From: Psittacicella hinzii
GTDB lineage: Bacteria > Pseudomonadota > Gammaproteobacteria > Enterobacterales > Psittacicellaceae
DNA: 52,568 nucleotides
NCBI RefSeq assembly: GCF_003585885.1
Contig: NZ_NRHC01000070.1
Span: 1 to 52,568, forward strand
Reading direction: 5' to 3'
Part shown: positions 1 through 8,369 of the stretch, piece by piece
How the letters are laid out: each line of letters begins with the position of its first letter
Numbering within the stretch: the first letter of the stretch is position 1
Made by a program: the position numbers and the translations under genes
Notes under the pieces: model-generated
The model's input: only the letters and a program-made list of their open reading frames with translations
Databases searched by the model: none
Told to the model about the DNA's origin: nothing

Positions 1-30
1 GAAGCTAAAGGAAGCTAAAGAAAGCTAAAG
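1..30. repeat. 10-bp tandem repeat, 3 copies
   Basis: The window opens with GAAGCTAAAG twice and a third copy with one change (AAAGCTAAAG). The array may continue outside the window. It is one of many short tandem arrays in the spacers of this sequence. Confidence 0.9.
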
Positions 31-162
31 TTAAGTAGAGTTTTGAAGGCGATCGTACGATAAAGGCGGTTATCAGTATAAGGTTAACGATATAAAAGCA
101 AGGTTACTGATGTTAAAGAAAATGATAGTATAGCTTACAAGTTTATCTTGATCGTAAAAGAC

Positions 163-189
163 AATAAGGAGGTAAATAACCTCCTTATT
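163..189 (-). terminator. Probable terminator of the GT8 gene
   Basis: AATAAGGAGGT pairs perfectly with its complement at 179-189 around a 5-nt AT-rich loop. Read on the minus strand it lies about 75 nt after the stop of the glycosyltransferase ending at 263 and is followed by TGTCTTTT, a weak U-rich tail. Confidence 0.6.
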
Positions 190-262
190 ATTGAACAATT
201 TTGTCTTACAGCTAGTCTGTCTCTATAAAGCTTAATCAGCTTTATCTACCTTGCCTAACAAG

Positions 263-1513
263 CTATTTCTTCTTATCTTCTAAAGCTAGTTCTTCAAAAG
301 ACTTAAAGTTTTTCTCAGCATGTTCAGCAACTGCAGCCATTCTTCTAACATAACCCGATTTTTTCTTAGTTAACAATTTTCTTAAACCGCGTGCGCGGTA
401 AATAAATTGATTCAGGAAAATTGGGGATACTCCCCATTTTCGAGCGAATGGACTAACAGACTTTACTACTTGTTCAATGGTTACATTGAACAAGTATTTA
501 CTGTAAATACTTGAATCTAGCAGACCAGGTGTGTATCCGTAGTGATCGTAGTAATTTACCATCATGTTCAGATAGTAACTTTCCGGTTTTGCCAAAATCT
601 CGCTAGTGCTTTGCTTAGCGTAGAAGTTGTACATTTCACGGAAATCTTTTTGCGGACTATCCCAAGCTTTTGCTGGAGAAATCGTTAAAAAGTGTAAGAT
701 TGATGGGTACATTGGTGGCTCTACTTTACCCTCAGCTAAAGCTTTTGGATAATCTTTCCAGCCAGCAAGATCAACATAAAAGCGAGTTTCACTTAAGAAT
801 AAACTAAAAAAGTTGTACTTACTTGACAAAATTGCTTTGTCATTAAAGTGAACTATATTCAAGAAAGTTTGATCAAGTCCTTCAAATTTCCCCTTACTAA
901 AATACTCTGGGAAATGGTATTGCCAAAGATTTTTTTCAGGATCTAGACTCTTTCTTATTTTCTCAACATCAATCAAAATAACCCCAGCGTTAAAGAACGC
1001 ATTATCTAGAGTTTGACCAAAAGGTAGTTCTCTAATGATGTCAGGAAAATATGGATCATCATATGGGTTCTTACGTTGGAACTTAGCTTGATAATCTTTT
1101 AAATCAACGCAAACTCCAATTGACTTACCCTTAAGAATATCTTCTTGAGTAAATAACTCTGCAATTGATCCGGTAAATAAAATATCTACATCAATGTATA
1201 AAATTCTTCCAGTGTAAGGAAACTCTGGAATTAGTAAGCGCCACATTACAGGATTGTCTACCAGTTCAGGGTGTGAGCCCCAATCTAGTAAAGTCTGTTT
1301 ATTGGCACAAATAAAATCGAATTTTAAGCTTGGACAGTTAACAAATTCATCAGCTATTTGTTTTAGGCTAGGATCCTCTGGATCTGCAACATCGTGAACA
1401 ATAATAAAAGTAGTATGATCACGATTAAATGCGAGATAGGATTTAATTAACGCAATAACATGAGGAAAGTAACCTTTATTAGCTGTCAAAACTATTTGTT
1501 TCGTTTGACTCAT
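263..1513 (-). CDS. GT8-family glycosyltransferase
   Basis: Probably transfers a sugar from a nucleotide-sugar to LOS or another surface glycan at the cytoplasmic face of the inner membrane. The N-terminal half has the GT-A fold features of family 8: the metal-binding DxD (D108-V-D110, in LYIDVDILF), then FNAGVILIDVE and GLDQTFLN. A late HFLTISPAKAW resembles the HFxGxxKPW motif, and a helical tail of about 110 residues follows. A longer frame opens at 1540, but the ATG at 1513 is preferred: AAGGA sits 5 nt upstream and the preceding nine residues are atypical. It is a clear paralogue of the protein at 6698-7903, sharing the helical tail. It is transcribed alone, with a hairpin downstream. 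Family assignment is firm; donor and acceptor are unknown. Confidence 0.85.
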   Translation of the reverse strand: MSQTKQIVLTANKGYFPHVIALIKSYLAFNRDHTTFIIVHDVADPEDPSLKQIADEFVNCPSLKFDFICANKQTLLDWGSHPELVDNPVMWRLLIPEFPYTGRILYIDVDILFTGSIAELFTQEDILKGKSIGVCVDLKDYQAKFQRKNPYDDPYFPDIIRELPFGQTLDNAFFNAGVILIDVEKIRKSLDPEKNLWQYHFPEYFSKGKFEGLDQTFLNIVHFNDKAILSSKYNFFSLFLSETRFYVDLAGWKDYPKALAEGKVEPPMYPSILHFLTISPAKAWDSPQKDFREMYNFYAKQSTSEILAKPESYYLNMMVNYYDHYGYTPGLLDSSIYSKYLFNVTIEQVVKSVSPFARKWGVSPIFLNQFIYRARGLRKLLTKKKSGYVRRMAAVAEHAEKNFKSFEELALEDKKK

Positions 1514-1765
1514 TGCTATCCTTGTAAAGAGTTTAACCAAACTACAAGCTTAAGTATGCTTAACAAATCTAGAAGTTCTAACTACTTTTCCCGGTTATTT
1601 TTTACATTCTCCGTTCCAAGATGTTTAACAACTTTAAGATATTTAACAACTTAAGTATGTAATAAAGTGTATAAGGTAATTGAAATACTAAGATTAGTAC
1701 AGTACAGAGTCCGATAAGAATATCGTTCTCCTTAGGGTAGAAGTAAAGAGTAGATGTAATTTGTT

Positions 1766-2647
1766 TTATTTACCAAATAGTCTTCTAATCTTTTCCCTAA
1801 ACTTGTAACCTCTTTTATTTTGGTTAACTCTTTGGAAAATTCCCTCAAGAGGCCAGCCTGGACGTTTTGGTTTCCCAAGGAAGTGAAGTTTGTGCATTCT
1901 TGGATACTTCCAGAAGAGATACATCATAATTCCTTGATCATCGTCAGTAATGCCTTTGGCAAGTAGATATTGCACTGCTTCTTGGAAGTAGTTACAGTAC
2001 TCAACCATTTTTGCTTGCCCAGAAACAAACGCTGTGCCAATAATGTAGTTATCGTTTTCATACATGAGGCGATGAGTATCTTCTTCAGTTTTTAAACGTG
2101 GGAAGTACTTATATTTTCTCACATTGTAAACGTTCACTTTATTTTGTGGGAAGTCATATTTCCACTCGTCTAGATTTTCAAAATAATCATCTTCACGAGC
2201 AACACCAAAGTCAACCCAAGCGACAAGTTTGTCTTTAACTAGTCCTTTTTGGATACTATCACGTACTACGTAAGTTTTTACAAGGTTAACTAAAACATAC
2301 CAACCATTCCAGTATTCTGGATTTTGGTGAAGTTTTACGGGAACCTTACTTTTATATTCAGGGTTATCAAGAATGTTTTGAATTTTCTCATAAACATCTT
2401 TTTGGTCTTCCATGAAATCATAGATAACCACTTCTGTTCTACCACCAGGACAAACCTGATTACGAACTTTTAAAACCCTGTCTTTGTTTTCTTGATTCGC
2501 GACATACACAATCATATCGTTTTTGAGACGAGCTAATCGAGTAAAGCGTTCATAGTAAACATCGTCACTACGTTCAAAGCCCTGCCAGCCTTCACGACCT
2601 AGAGCATAGAAAGCAGTAACAATCGTTATTTTGCTATTATCTGTCAT
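1766..2647 (-). CDS. HtrL/YibB-family protein, putative glycosyltransferase
   Basis: The 293-residue protein opens with TIVTAFYALGREGW and carries KNDMIVYV and AWVDFGVAR. These match the pattern of the HtrL/YibB family, whose members sit in LPS or LOS clusters and are generally taken to be glycosyltransferases. The C-terminus is strongly basic (KRGYKFREKIRRLFGK), as is common in proteins that touch the inner membrane. AGGA lies just before the ATG. It lies between a GT8 glycosyltransferase and outer-membrane protein genes on the same strand, which supports a surface-glycan role. No catalytic residues were assigned. Family recognition is from memory of conserved motifs; the exact reaction is unknown. 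Confidence 0.7.
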   Translation of the reverse strand: MTDNSKITIVTAFYALGREGWQGFERSDDVYYERFTRLARLKNDMIVYVANQENKDRVLKVRNQVCPGGRTEVVIYDFMEDQKDVYEKIQNILDNPEYKSKVPVKLHQNPEYWNGWYVLVNLVKTYVVRDSIQKGLVKDKLVAWVDFGVAREDDYFENLDEWKYDFPQNKVNVYNVRKYKYFPRLKTEEDTHRLMYENDNYIIGTAFVSGQAKMVEYCNYFQEAVQYLLAKGITDDDQGIMMYLFWKYPRMHKLHFLGKPKRPGWPLEGIFQRVNQNKRGYKFREKIRRLFGK

Positions 2648-3017
2648 ATTCCTAAATTGAACCTAATACATTTAAAAAAATTCAGGCAACAGATTCTACT
2701 GTTAAGACTATCGACAGTAAACTGTCGAATAGTTTGCTAAATTATAAGTAAAGTTTGCTAAGATTATATCATATTATGATAATAACCTTTTGTTACTTAT
2801 CCAAAATCTGGCAAAGCTATAGTCGCGTATTTTAAGAAAGAGCTCCCCTTTTTAAGGGCGCTCTTTCTTAGTTTGAGTTAATCTGTCTTAAAAACTCAAA
2901 GGCTTAAATGACCGGCAAAAGCAGGTCATTATAAATTTGCTCAACAATAATCCTCAACAATAATCTAAGAGGAATTGAGAAATTTGTTCTCGTGCTACTT
3001 ACTGTTCCAAAATTGGC
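2648..3017. other. Intergenic: inverted repeat and terminator
   Basis: No gene was seen. The stretch holds a near-perfect inverted repeat around a 2-nt centre at 2707-2733 (ACTATCGACAGT against ACTGTCGAATAGT, one bulged base). This lies upstream of the HtrL/YibB-type gene and could be an operator. It also holds the hairpin at 2833-2870 described separately. Confidence 0.6.
2833..2870 (-). terminator. Terminator of the outer-membrane protein gene
   Basis: TAAGAAAGAGC pairs with GCTCTTTCTTA, with an inner CCC/GGG and one mismatch. On the minus strand it is followed by AAAATACGC rather than a clean U-run. It lies about 150 nt past the stop of the barrel gene at 3018-3527. Confidence 0.6.
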
Positions 3018-3527
3018 TTAGAATGAGAAGCCAAGATTGAACGAGTAAGAACTACCACTATAATCACGGTTGCTATTGCTTAAGTGAGTATAACGGTAAG
3101 AAACACCCACATATGCAGAGCCAAGTACATTTACCCCAACACCAACTTGTGAGTAAACACCATTTAAATAGTTTCTATTGAAGAATTTAGCTCCAGCATA
3201 ACCAGCACTTACGCGTAACTCTGGAGAAATTAAATCATAGTTTAAACGCAGGTTTGCAAATGCTCCAGCAGATAAATCATAGTAGCTGTCAGAGTTATAT
3301 GAAGAACGATTTAACGTACCACGTGCATAAGAGAACTCTGGACCAACTGTAAGTGTATTTAATACAGTAAAACCATAGCCAAGAGTAAATCTTGCACCTG
3401 TAGCTTTTAAGCCATCACCATAACTTTGACTAAAGTAAGATACACTTCCTGAAAGTGAAGCATTAGCAGCGCCTAAACTTGCTGCCGTTAAAATAGTTGT
3501 CGCTAATAATTTTACCGAAAGTTTCAT
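3018..3527 (-). CDS. Small outer-membrane beta-barrel protein
   Basis: The 169-residue precursor has a clear Sec signal peptide (MKLSVKLLATTILTAASLGAANA, cleavage near residue 23). The mature part is rich in alternating aromatic/polar strands (YFSQSYGDG, VGVSYRYTHLS) and ends in a terminal phenylalanine (YSFNLGFSF), the usual BAM recognition signature. The size fits an eight-stranded OmpX/OmpA-type or opacity-like barrel. The start is supported by AAGGA 7 nt upstream. It follows another barrel gene (3583-4230) on the same strand, with a terminator-like hairpin between them, so it probably receives partial read-through from the promoter at 4275. The precise function, such as adhesion or serum resistance, cannot be told. 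Confidence 0.8.
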   Translation of the reverse strand: MKLSVKLLATTILTAASLGAANASLSGSVSYFSQSYGDGLKATGARFTLGYGFTVLNTLTVGPEFSYARGTLNRSSYNSDSYYDLSAGAFANLRLNYDLISPELRVSAGYAGAKFFNRNYLNGVYSQVGVGVNVLGSAYVGVSYRYTHLSNSNRDYSGSSYSFNLGFSF

Positions 3528-3548
3528 AGCTCTTTCCTTAAAATAATA

Positions 3549-3573
3549 CCCCTTATAAGGAACTTATAAGGGG
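3549..3573 (-). terminator. Hairpin between two barrel genes
   Basis: CCCCTTATAAG and CTTATAAGGGG form a perfect 11-bp stem around GAA. On the minus strand it is followed by TATTATTTT. It starts 10 nt after the upstream stop codon and ends 22 nt before the next ATG, so it may act as an attenuating terminator setting the ratio of the two proteins. Confidence 0.75.
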
Positions 3574-3582
3574 CTTAGGTTA

Positions 3583-4230
3583 TTAGAATTTCCAACCAAA
3601 TTGTGCACCAACAACTTTATTAGATGCTTTTGTTTCTACAACTTCGTCAGATTTCATGTTTGGTGCGTATGATACATAAACACCTGCTGTGAAACCGTTA
3701 GACCAAGAAACACCACCACCTAATTTCACGTACACACCTTTGTACTTGAATGATCTGTCAGCTGAGCTTCTTGTGTTACGTAAATCAGCTACTTGGTAAC
3801 CTACGCTGAATTGAGCGTAAGGAACAAAACCGCTGTTTTCGATTCTGAATTGAGTTAATAAACTTAAACCAGCGTTGTAATCTGTGAATCTACGAGAACC
3901 AGTTCTTTCATCTGTAGACTCGTAAGTAGAAGAGTAGTAGTGGTTGTTAGTAGAACCAACTGTGTAAGTACCTACTGAACCACCTACTTCAAGACCACCA
4001 CCTACTGCTACTTTATCATTGTTGAAGAAGAAGTAGTGACCAGATAAGTTTAATTGGAATGAACCTGGGTTGTAGTTAGTTGAGCTATCTTTTACGCTAA
4101 AGTGAGAAACTTTGAAGCCTAAGTTAGCATCAAAACGGAATTTTTCATCTGCAAAAGTTGTAGCATTTGCTGTTTGAGCAAATACACCTGCAACTAAAGT
4201 TAAAGCTGCTAATGATTTTACTAATTTCAT
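3583..4230 (-). CDS. Outer-membrane beta-barrel protein
   Basis: From the ATG at 4230 the protein is 215 residues with a Sec signal peptide (MKLVKSLAALTLVAGVFAQTANA) and a mature part of alternating strands ending in GAQFGWKF, with the terminal F of outer-membrane barrels. The frame is open 12 codons further up, but AAGG lies 6 nt before the chosen ATG and the signal peptide starts there. An extended -10 promoter lies at 4275-4282. The loop region YYSSTYESTDERTGSRR is polar and could be surface exposed. The length suits an 8- to 10-stranded barrel of the OmpW/Opa-like superfamily. The start codon and export are well supported; the subfamily is not. Confidence 0.8.
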   Translation of the reverse strand: MKLVKSLAALTLVAGVFAQTANATTFADEKFRFDANLGFKVSHFSVKDSSTNYNPGSFQLNLSGHYFFFNNDKVAVGGGLEVGGSVGTYTVGSTNNHYYSSTYESTDERTGSRRFTDYNAGLSLLTQFRIENSGFVPYAQFSVGYQVADLRNTRSSADRSFKYKGVYVKLGGGVSWSNGFTAGVYVSYAPNMKSDEVVETKASNKVVGAQFGWKF

Positions 4231-4274
4231 ATCAAACCTTTCTTGACAACTGTTGTTATAGTCCACTTAAATCC

Positions 4275-4303
4275 ATTATAACAAGTTTTTAAGTGCGGAC
4301 TAA
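4275..4303 (-). promoter_or_regulatory. Extended -10 promoter for the barrel genes
   Basis: On the minus strand TTAGTC (4303-4298) lies 17 nt upstream of TATAAT (4280-4275), preceded by TGT, giving TGTTATAAT. The start site would be near 4268 with a leader of about 38 nt. An imperfect inverted repeat (GTCC...ACTTAAA, 4261-4301) spans it and could act as an operator. Confidence 0.6.
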
Positions 4304-4362
4304 ACTTTTTCAAAGAATACTTAACTTAGACAAGTATATCTAAAAAAACTCTTAAATTTTTG

Positions 4363-5541
4363 TTAATTCTTAAAATAAGCTTGAGACTTACTTGCAAAAA
4401 CTGAAACATCTCCATAGTAAGGAGCTACTGCTTTTTGCCAAATATCTTGATAAGCCGGAATAATTTGCGTATTAGCAGCGGTTTCACTAAAGAGTTCTTT
4501 TACAGTCTTTTCCCCATTAGCAATGAGGTTTTGACGAACTTCTTTTTGCTTTTTATCAGTAGAGTAGTAAAGATCTACTGCCATTTTTAACAAGAGAACA
4601 TTTTTATTTAATTGCCCTTCTTGTTCAAACCACCAGCCATTATTGCTATTAAAGTAGTCTACTGGTGTACTTAAGCCAGTATAACCTACCACATGGCAAC
4701 CACAAGCCATAGCTTCAACTGCAGGCAAGTTATGCGAATCCATATAACCGCTACTAATAAAGATATCGCTCGAACGCATAATCTCTAAAGTCTCACGGTG
4801 AGTTTTCTTATCAATTTTCACAAACTCAACTTTATCCGCATAATCTGGATATAAGCTGGTAAACATAAATTTTAACGTATTAATTTCATCGGCACGTTTA
4901 CGTGGGTTTTGAATAAAACTAATACGGCATTTAGGTTTTTTCTTTTTCTCAGCACGTGAAGTTGAGCTTGGTAAAGCTAGAACTTCTGCTGGAATGCTAG
5001 TTGCAGGACAAACTACATGCACAGCCTTAAAGACTTTATTAATCTCTAAACCAAGATTTTCCTGCATATAGTTTTTCACGAAGTTGCTTGCGCAAATTAA
5101 CCCAGCAAAATGCAAACTATTAAAGTACTGACGATTTTTAAAAGCGTAAGCTGTCCAGTGGACTGCTTGGTTGAACATAATAAACTTAGGTAAGTTAGGA
5201 TTATTAGTTTCAAACCAATGATTCATATCACGGTACACTGGAGCTTGAGATTCTCCTACCACCACAAAATCAGTTGGGGTAAGAATTAACTCACTGCTTA
5301 GTAAGTTAATTGGAATATCTGCTGGGAAATCTGAATGCAGGTTACCAAATTTTTTATTTGGTAAGAAGAGAATACGTGCATCTACGCCAGCTTGTCTTAA
5401 CTTACGCGCATGATCAACAGTAACTAAATCTCCACCAGTTACCGGAGGACTTGCCATAAAGAAGAAAAAACGAGATTTTACTCTTTCTGTGCCATCTTCA
5501 AGCTGAATTACTTCAGAACTGTTAGTGTAGTAATTATACAT
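4363..5541 (-). CDS. GT-B glycosyltransferase, GT4-like
   Basis: The 392-residue protein has the two-domain pattern of retaining GT-B enzymes. The N-terminal domain has a glycine motif (PPVTGGDLVT) and the C-terminal domain a donor-binding block, SSGYMDSHNLPAVEAMACGCHVVGY. This block contains the conserved acidic residue before AMACG, typical of GT4 glycosyltransferases. A basic stretch (RAEKKKKPKCR) marks the interdomain region. A strong AGGAG precedes the ATG. It is the last gene of a minus-strand operon: the preceding gene ends only 8 nt upstream, and both belong to the same broad family. Probably builds a surface saccharide from the cytoplasmic side. The sugar specificity is unknown. Confidence 0.75.
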   Translation of the reverse strand: MYNYYTNSSEVIQLEDGTERVKSRFFFFMASPPVTGGDLVTVDHARKLRQAGVDARILFLPNKKFGNLHSDFPADIPINLLSSELILTPTDFVVVGESQAPVYRDMNHWFETNNPNLPKFIMFNQAVHWTAYAFKNRQYFNSLHFAGLICASNFVKNYMQENLGLEINKVFKAVHVVCPATSIPAEVLALPSSTSRAEKKKKPKCRISFIQNPRKRADEINTLKFMFTSLYPDYADKVEFVKIDKKTHRETLEIMRSSDIFISSGYMDSHNLPAVEAMACGCHVVGYTGLSTPVDYFNSNNGWWFEQEGQLNKNVLLLKMAVDLYYSTDKKQKEVRQNLIANGEKTVKELFSETAANTQIIPAYQDIWQKAVAPYYGDVSVFASKSQAYFKN

Positions 5542-5549
5542 ATCTCCTC

Positions 5550-6692
5550 TTAACTCGCATTTATATGTAAAGCTCTTAGTAAAGCTAAGTAACTATCAGC
5601 TAGTTTATCTACACTAAAGGTTTCCTCAGCAAACATTTTTGCTCTAAAAGCTTGTGGGTGTAGATAGTTAGGATTACCAGCAAGAGCTTCTTTATACTGC
5701 AGTAGATATTTTACGAGTTTTTGCGCAACATCACGATAGTCACCCTCTGGTGAAAAATCAGCAAATTGATCTACCATTGCTTGGCTGTCATATGCTCCGC
5801 TAAAACCGAGCACTAGGTTACCGGTTAACATAGCTTCAGGCACTAGGTTAGCATACTCAACTCCCATATCTAGCGCTAAAAATACCGCAGAATCAGCGAG
5901 ATGATTTCTTGCTTCATTTAAACGCGCTTCAGATAGGTTTACAAACTCAACTTGTTCAGCTAATTCTGGTACAATTGAGCTAAAGAAGAAACGAATGTTA
6001 TGACTCGACATAAAACGGAAAATTGTCTCGGTATAACAAACTTTTAATTTCTTATTAACACAAGCTAAATCAGTAGCTACCGTTGGGTAAGCTTGTACGC
6101 GCCCTTTATTTAAAATTAACGGGAAGTTACGCGCGCAGTTATTAAATAACTGCAAGCTTGCCGAACCACGAATAAAATAGCCGTCAAAGTTAAAAGCAGC
6201 AACATCTGCCATGCTTTGCCAATTACGGTGGAAACGTGTCATGTAGTCAACACATAGAACAAAGTATACTTTTGCTCCTGTACCAAAAGCACGCTGTCCT
6301 ACTTGCTCACGATAAAGGTAAGCAGGGTTCACCCCTGTTTTTATTGTAAGCTCTTCAAGTTCTGCAGGGCTGTATTTCCCTTGTAAACCCAGACTTTCTT
6401 TTAAGGCAATGATATTGGCTTCTTTGTGGTCTTGGATAATAAAGACATAATAACGATTCGGGTTATGTATATCTAACTTTTGTAATTCTTCTAGCGTGAT
6501 TGAACGTCTTGGACTAATTAATTCCCTTGAACTTCCTTCAACATCAAGTAAGAAAACTGGCCAATTACGATTCCCTAAATGCAAGGTATTGTAAATGGTG
6601 CCCACGTTTTCATAAGTATGTTCGCTATTATCAGGCACAATAAAAACTGTTATTTGCTGATTAGCTTCATCTATTTGTTTAATAATATCCAT
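5550..6692 (-). CDS. Putative GT-B glycosyltransferase
   Basis: The 380-residue protein lies between two glycosyltransferase genes, 5 nt after one stop and 8 nt before the next start, so the three are co-transcribed and probably translationally coupled. No Shine-Dalgarno is visible in the 5-nt gap. Its C-terminal half has EYANLVPEAMLTGNLVLGFSG, the same layout as the donor-binding block of the downstream GT4-like protein. The middle has GYFIRGSASLQLFNN and a FFSS..PELAEQVEFVNLSEA segment that parallels the neighbour's FTSLYPDYADKVEFVKI. It therefore looks like a diverged paralogue of the 4363-5541 product. The N-terminal domain is poorly conserved and no glycine motif is obvious. Glycosyltransferase assignment is by motif and context only. 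Confidence 0.6.
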   Translation of the reverse strand: MDIIKQIDEANQQITVFIVPDNSEHTYENVGTIYNTLHLGNRNWPVFLLDVEGSSRELISPRRSITLEELQKLDIHNPNRYYVFIIQDHKEANIIALKESLGLQGKYSPAELEELTIKTGVNPAYLYREQVGQRAFGTGAKVYFVLCVDYMTRFHRNWQSMADVAAFNFDGYFIRGSASLQLFNNCARNFPLILNKGRVQAYPTVATDLACVNKKLKVCYTETIFRFMSSHNIRFFFSSIVPELAEQVEFVNLSEARLNEARNHLADSAVFLALDMGVEYANLVPEAMLTGNLVLGFSGAYDSQAMVDQFADFSPEGDYRDVAQKLVKYLLQYKEALAGNPNYLHPQAFRAKMFAEETFSVDKLADSYLALLRALHINAS

Positions 6693-6697
6693 AGCTG

Positions 6698-7903
6698 TTA
6701 GTGGTATTTAGCAAAGAAATTTGCATGCTTAGCATACACTTTTTGCGCATAAGCCAAGCGCTTTTTCTTACTCGCAAAAATACGAGTTAAAAAGGAGGAA
6801 AGAGTTTTACTTTTGATTAAATAAGGATTTAACACTGCTGGACTAGCATTGTAAGGCTTGCCTCTTTGCAGTTTGCCAATCATTGCTGGGGTAACTTTTC
6901 CAAAGGCATCAATTGCTTCCAGATCAAAGTCATAGCAAGCAGCTAGGTAACCAAAAGTTGTAAAGAAATCTAGCGCCATGCCTTGATAAAAATCTACCGG
7001 ACGTTGAACAATTTGTTCAACCGTTTGTTCGGCAAAGTAAGCATAGATATCTTTAAATTCTTGATGACTGTGTAGATGTATTTTTTCTCTACCAATAAAA
7101 TGCACCAGTACCGGTAACTCGGTTTGCGCAAAGAACTTTTGTTTTTCACTTGGAGCTGAGATCTTAGTAAAGTCCCACTCTTTGTACATAAGGAAATGTC
7201 TTTGTGGTATTAGACAAAAAGTTAAGTAGTTATACTTTACTGGTAGTTTTACACGATCTTCTAAATGAATTTCATTAAGAAAATCTTGGTCATGTAAAAA
7301 TACACCTTTACTAAAGATTTCATTTAGACGTGTTACCCAAGGGTTGCCTCTAGCTTCTAAAGCATCAAGATCAATAAGTAAAACCCCAGAGTTAAAGTAA
7401 TCTTTACTTTCCCCAAAGCCAGCTTGTTGCAGTGCTAGAGAAAAACGTTCATCAAAGAAAGTTTTACTATTAAATCTTTGTAGGTGATTATTGATATCGG
7501 TTACTGCACCTAGTGACTTACCTTGTAAGTCATAGTTATACAGCGCCTCTAGATCTCCTAAACAAAGTAAATCTAGATCTAGATATAAAACGCGTCCATG
7601 GTAACCTAAACGAGGTAAGTAAAGACGTAAGTAAATGCCATGATTAGTATATTTAGCAGGCATTCCCCACTCTTGTTGTAAACTTGCAGGGAGGTAATGA
7701 AACTTAAATTCCACCTGATGATAAGAGGCGAACTCTTGCTCTAGCTGACTAAAAAGGGCAGCATTAGCTTCAGGCTCGATGTTGTGCACAACTATAATCG
7801 TCAGCTTCTGACGATTAAAGGCAATAATATTCTTTAATTGAGGAGAAATTAAATGAAAGGTATTTTTGTCAGCAGTAAAAGCTAACTGCATACTATGCTC
7901 CAT
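6698..7903 (-). CDS. GT8-family glycosyltransferase
   Basis: First gene of a three-gene operon. The 401-residue protein has the family 8 DxD (D109-L-D111, in LYLDLDLLCLG), then FNSGVLLIDLDA and HDQDFLNEIH. A helical C-terminal domain (YAYFAEQTVEQIVQRPVDFY) matches that of the protein at 263-1513, so the two are paralogues. The usual K-P-W after HFxG is missing here: HFIGREKIHLHS. AAGG lies 9 nt before the ATG; a second in-frame ATG at 7891 is also possible. Expression is likely from the extended -10 promoter at 7938. Probable role: adding hexose to a surface glycan. Confidence 0.82.
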   Translation of the reverse strand: MEHSMQLAFTADKNTFHLISPQLKNIIAFNRQKLTIIVVHNIEPEANAALFSQLEQEFASYHQVEFKFHYLPASLQQEWGMPAKYTNHGIYLRLYLPRLGYHGRVLYLDLDLLCLGDLEALYNYDLQGKSLGAVTDINNHLQRFNSKTFFDERFSLALQQAGFGESKDYFNSGVLLIDLDALEARGNPWVTRLNEIFSKGVFLHDQDFLNEIHLEDRVKLPVKYNYLTFCLIPQRHFLMYKEWDFTKISAPSEKQKFFAQTELPVLVHFIGREKIHLHSHQEFKDIYAYFAEQTVEQIVQRPVDFYQGMALDFFTTFGYLAACYDFDLEAIDAFGKVTPAMIGKLQRGKPYNASPAVLNPYLIKSKTLSSFLTRIFASKKKRLAYAQKVYAKHANFFAKYH

Positions 7904-7937
7904 AGAGTAAAACCTTTTACAAAACTTTTTAAACTCT

Positions 7938-7946
7938 ATTATAACA
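7938..7946 (-). promoter_or_regulatory. Extended -10 promoter of glycosyltransferase operon
   Basis: On the minus strand TGTTATAAT is present, a consensus extended -10, placing the start about 25-30 nt before the ATG at 7903. No convincing -35 box was found, which is common for extended -10 promoters. Confidence 0.6.
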
Positions 7947-8318
7947 TTTTACGGTCTAACTCTATTGAAACTTCGTTACTTTAGGAAATACTTTAAGTAT
8001 AGACAAATACATAATTTTAGATAGTAATAAACAAAAGAAAGAGCAATCATTTGTCTACTTATCCTGCCATCGTATTAACCTAACTATCACATTCCAATTA
8101 GAATTTAATCTAGCATGTGATTCAAATTTAAATCTCACAAACCTGCTAAACACATACTAACTAGATATAACCTCTCGCTTTCGAACTAGCTAACTCCAAC
8201 ATATTTACCTGTGATCTCTCAAATTAAAATAGACTATTTCTTATTGCTTAAGCCAGTGGCAAATACAGACATTTGCCTCTTAACTAAGCTTTTTTGTTCT
8301 GCGCTTAAGGTTACAATC

Positions 8319-8327
8319 TGCTATAAT
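8319..8327 (+). promoter_or_regulatory. Extended -10 promoter of suhB
   Basis: TGCTATAAT is a full extended -10 element 42 nt before the suhB ATG. No good -35 at 16-18 nt spacing was found. Confidence 0.65.
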
Positions 8328-8369
8328 ATCCCTACGAATTACAATCCAGATTTTTAAATAAAGAAGATT

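Larger units (their letters stand above)
7904..8369. other. Divergent intergenic region
   Basis: No gene was seen. It separates the minus-strand glycosyltransferase operon from suhB and holds a divergent pair of extended -10 promoters (7938-7946 minus, 8319-8327 plus). The 370 nt between them is AT-rich with no repeat or hairpin that stands out. Confidence 0.6.

Noticed and set aside
1460..1654. 64-codon plus-strand frame opposite the GT8 start
   Set aside because: It overlaps the GT8 5' end and spacer, with no ribosome site or family resemblance.
4286..4302. AAGTGCGGA resembling the Haemophilus DNA uptake core AAGTGCGGT
   Set aside because: The last base differs and only this one near-match was noticed; no array of uptake signals was seen, so it is probably chance within the promoter inverted repeat.
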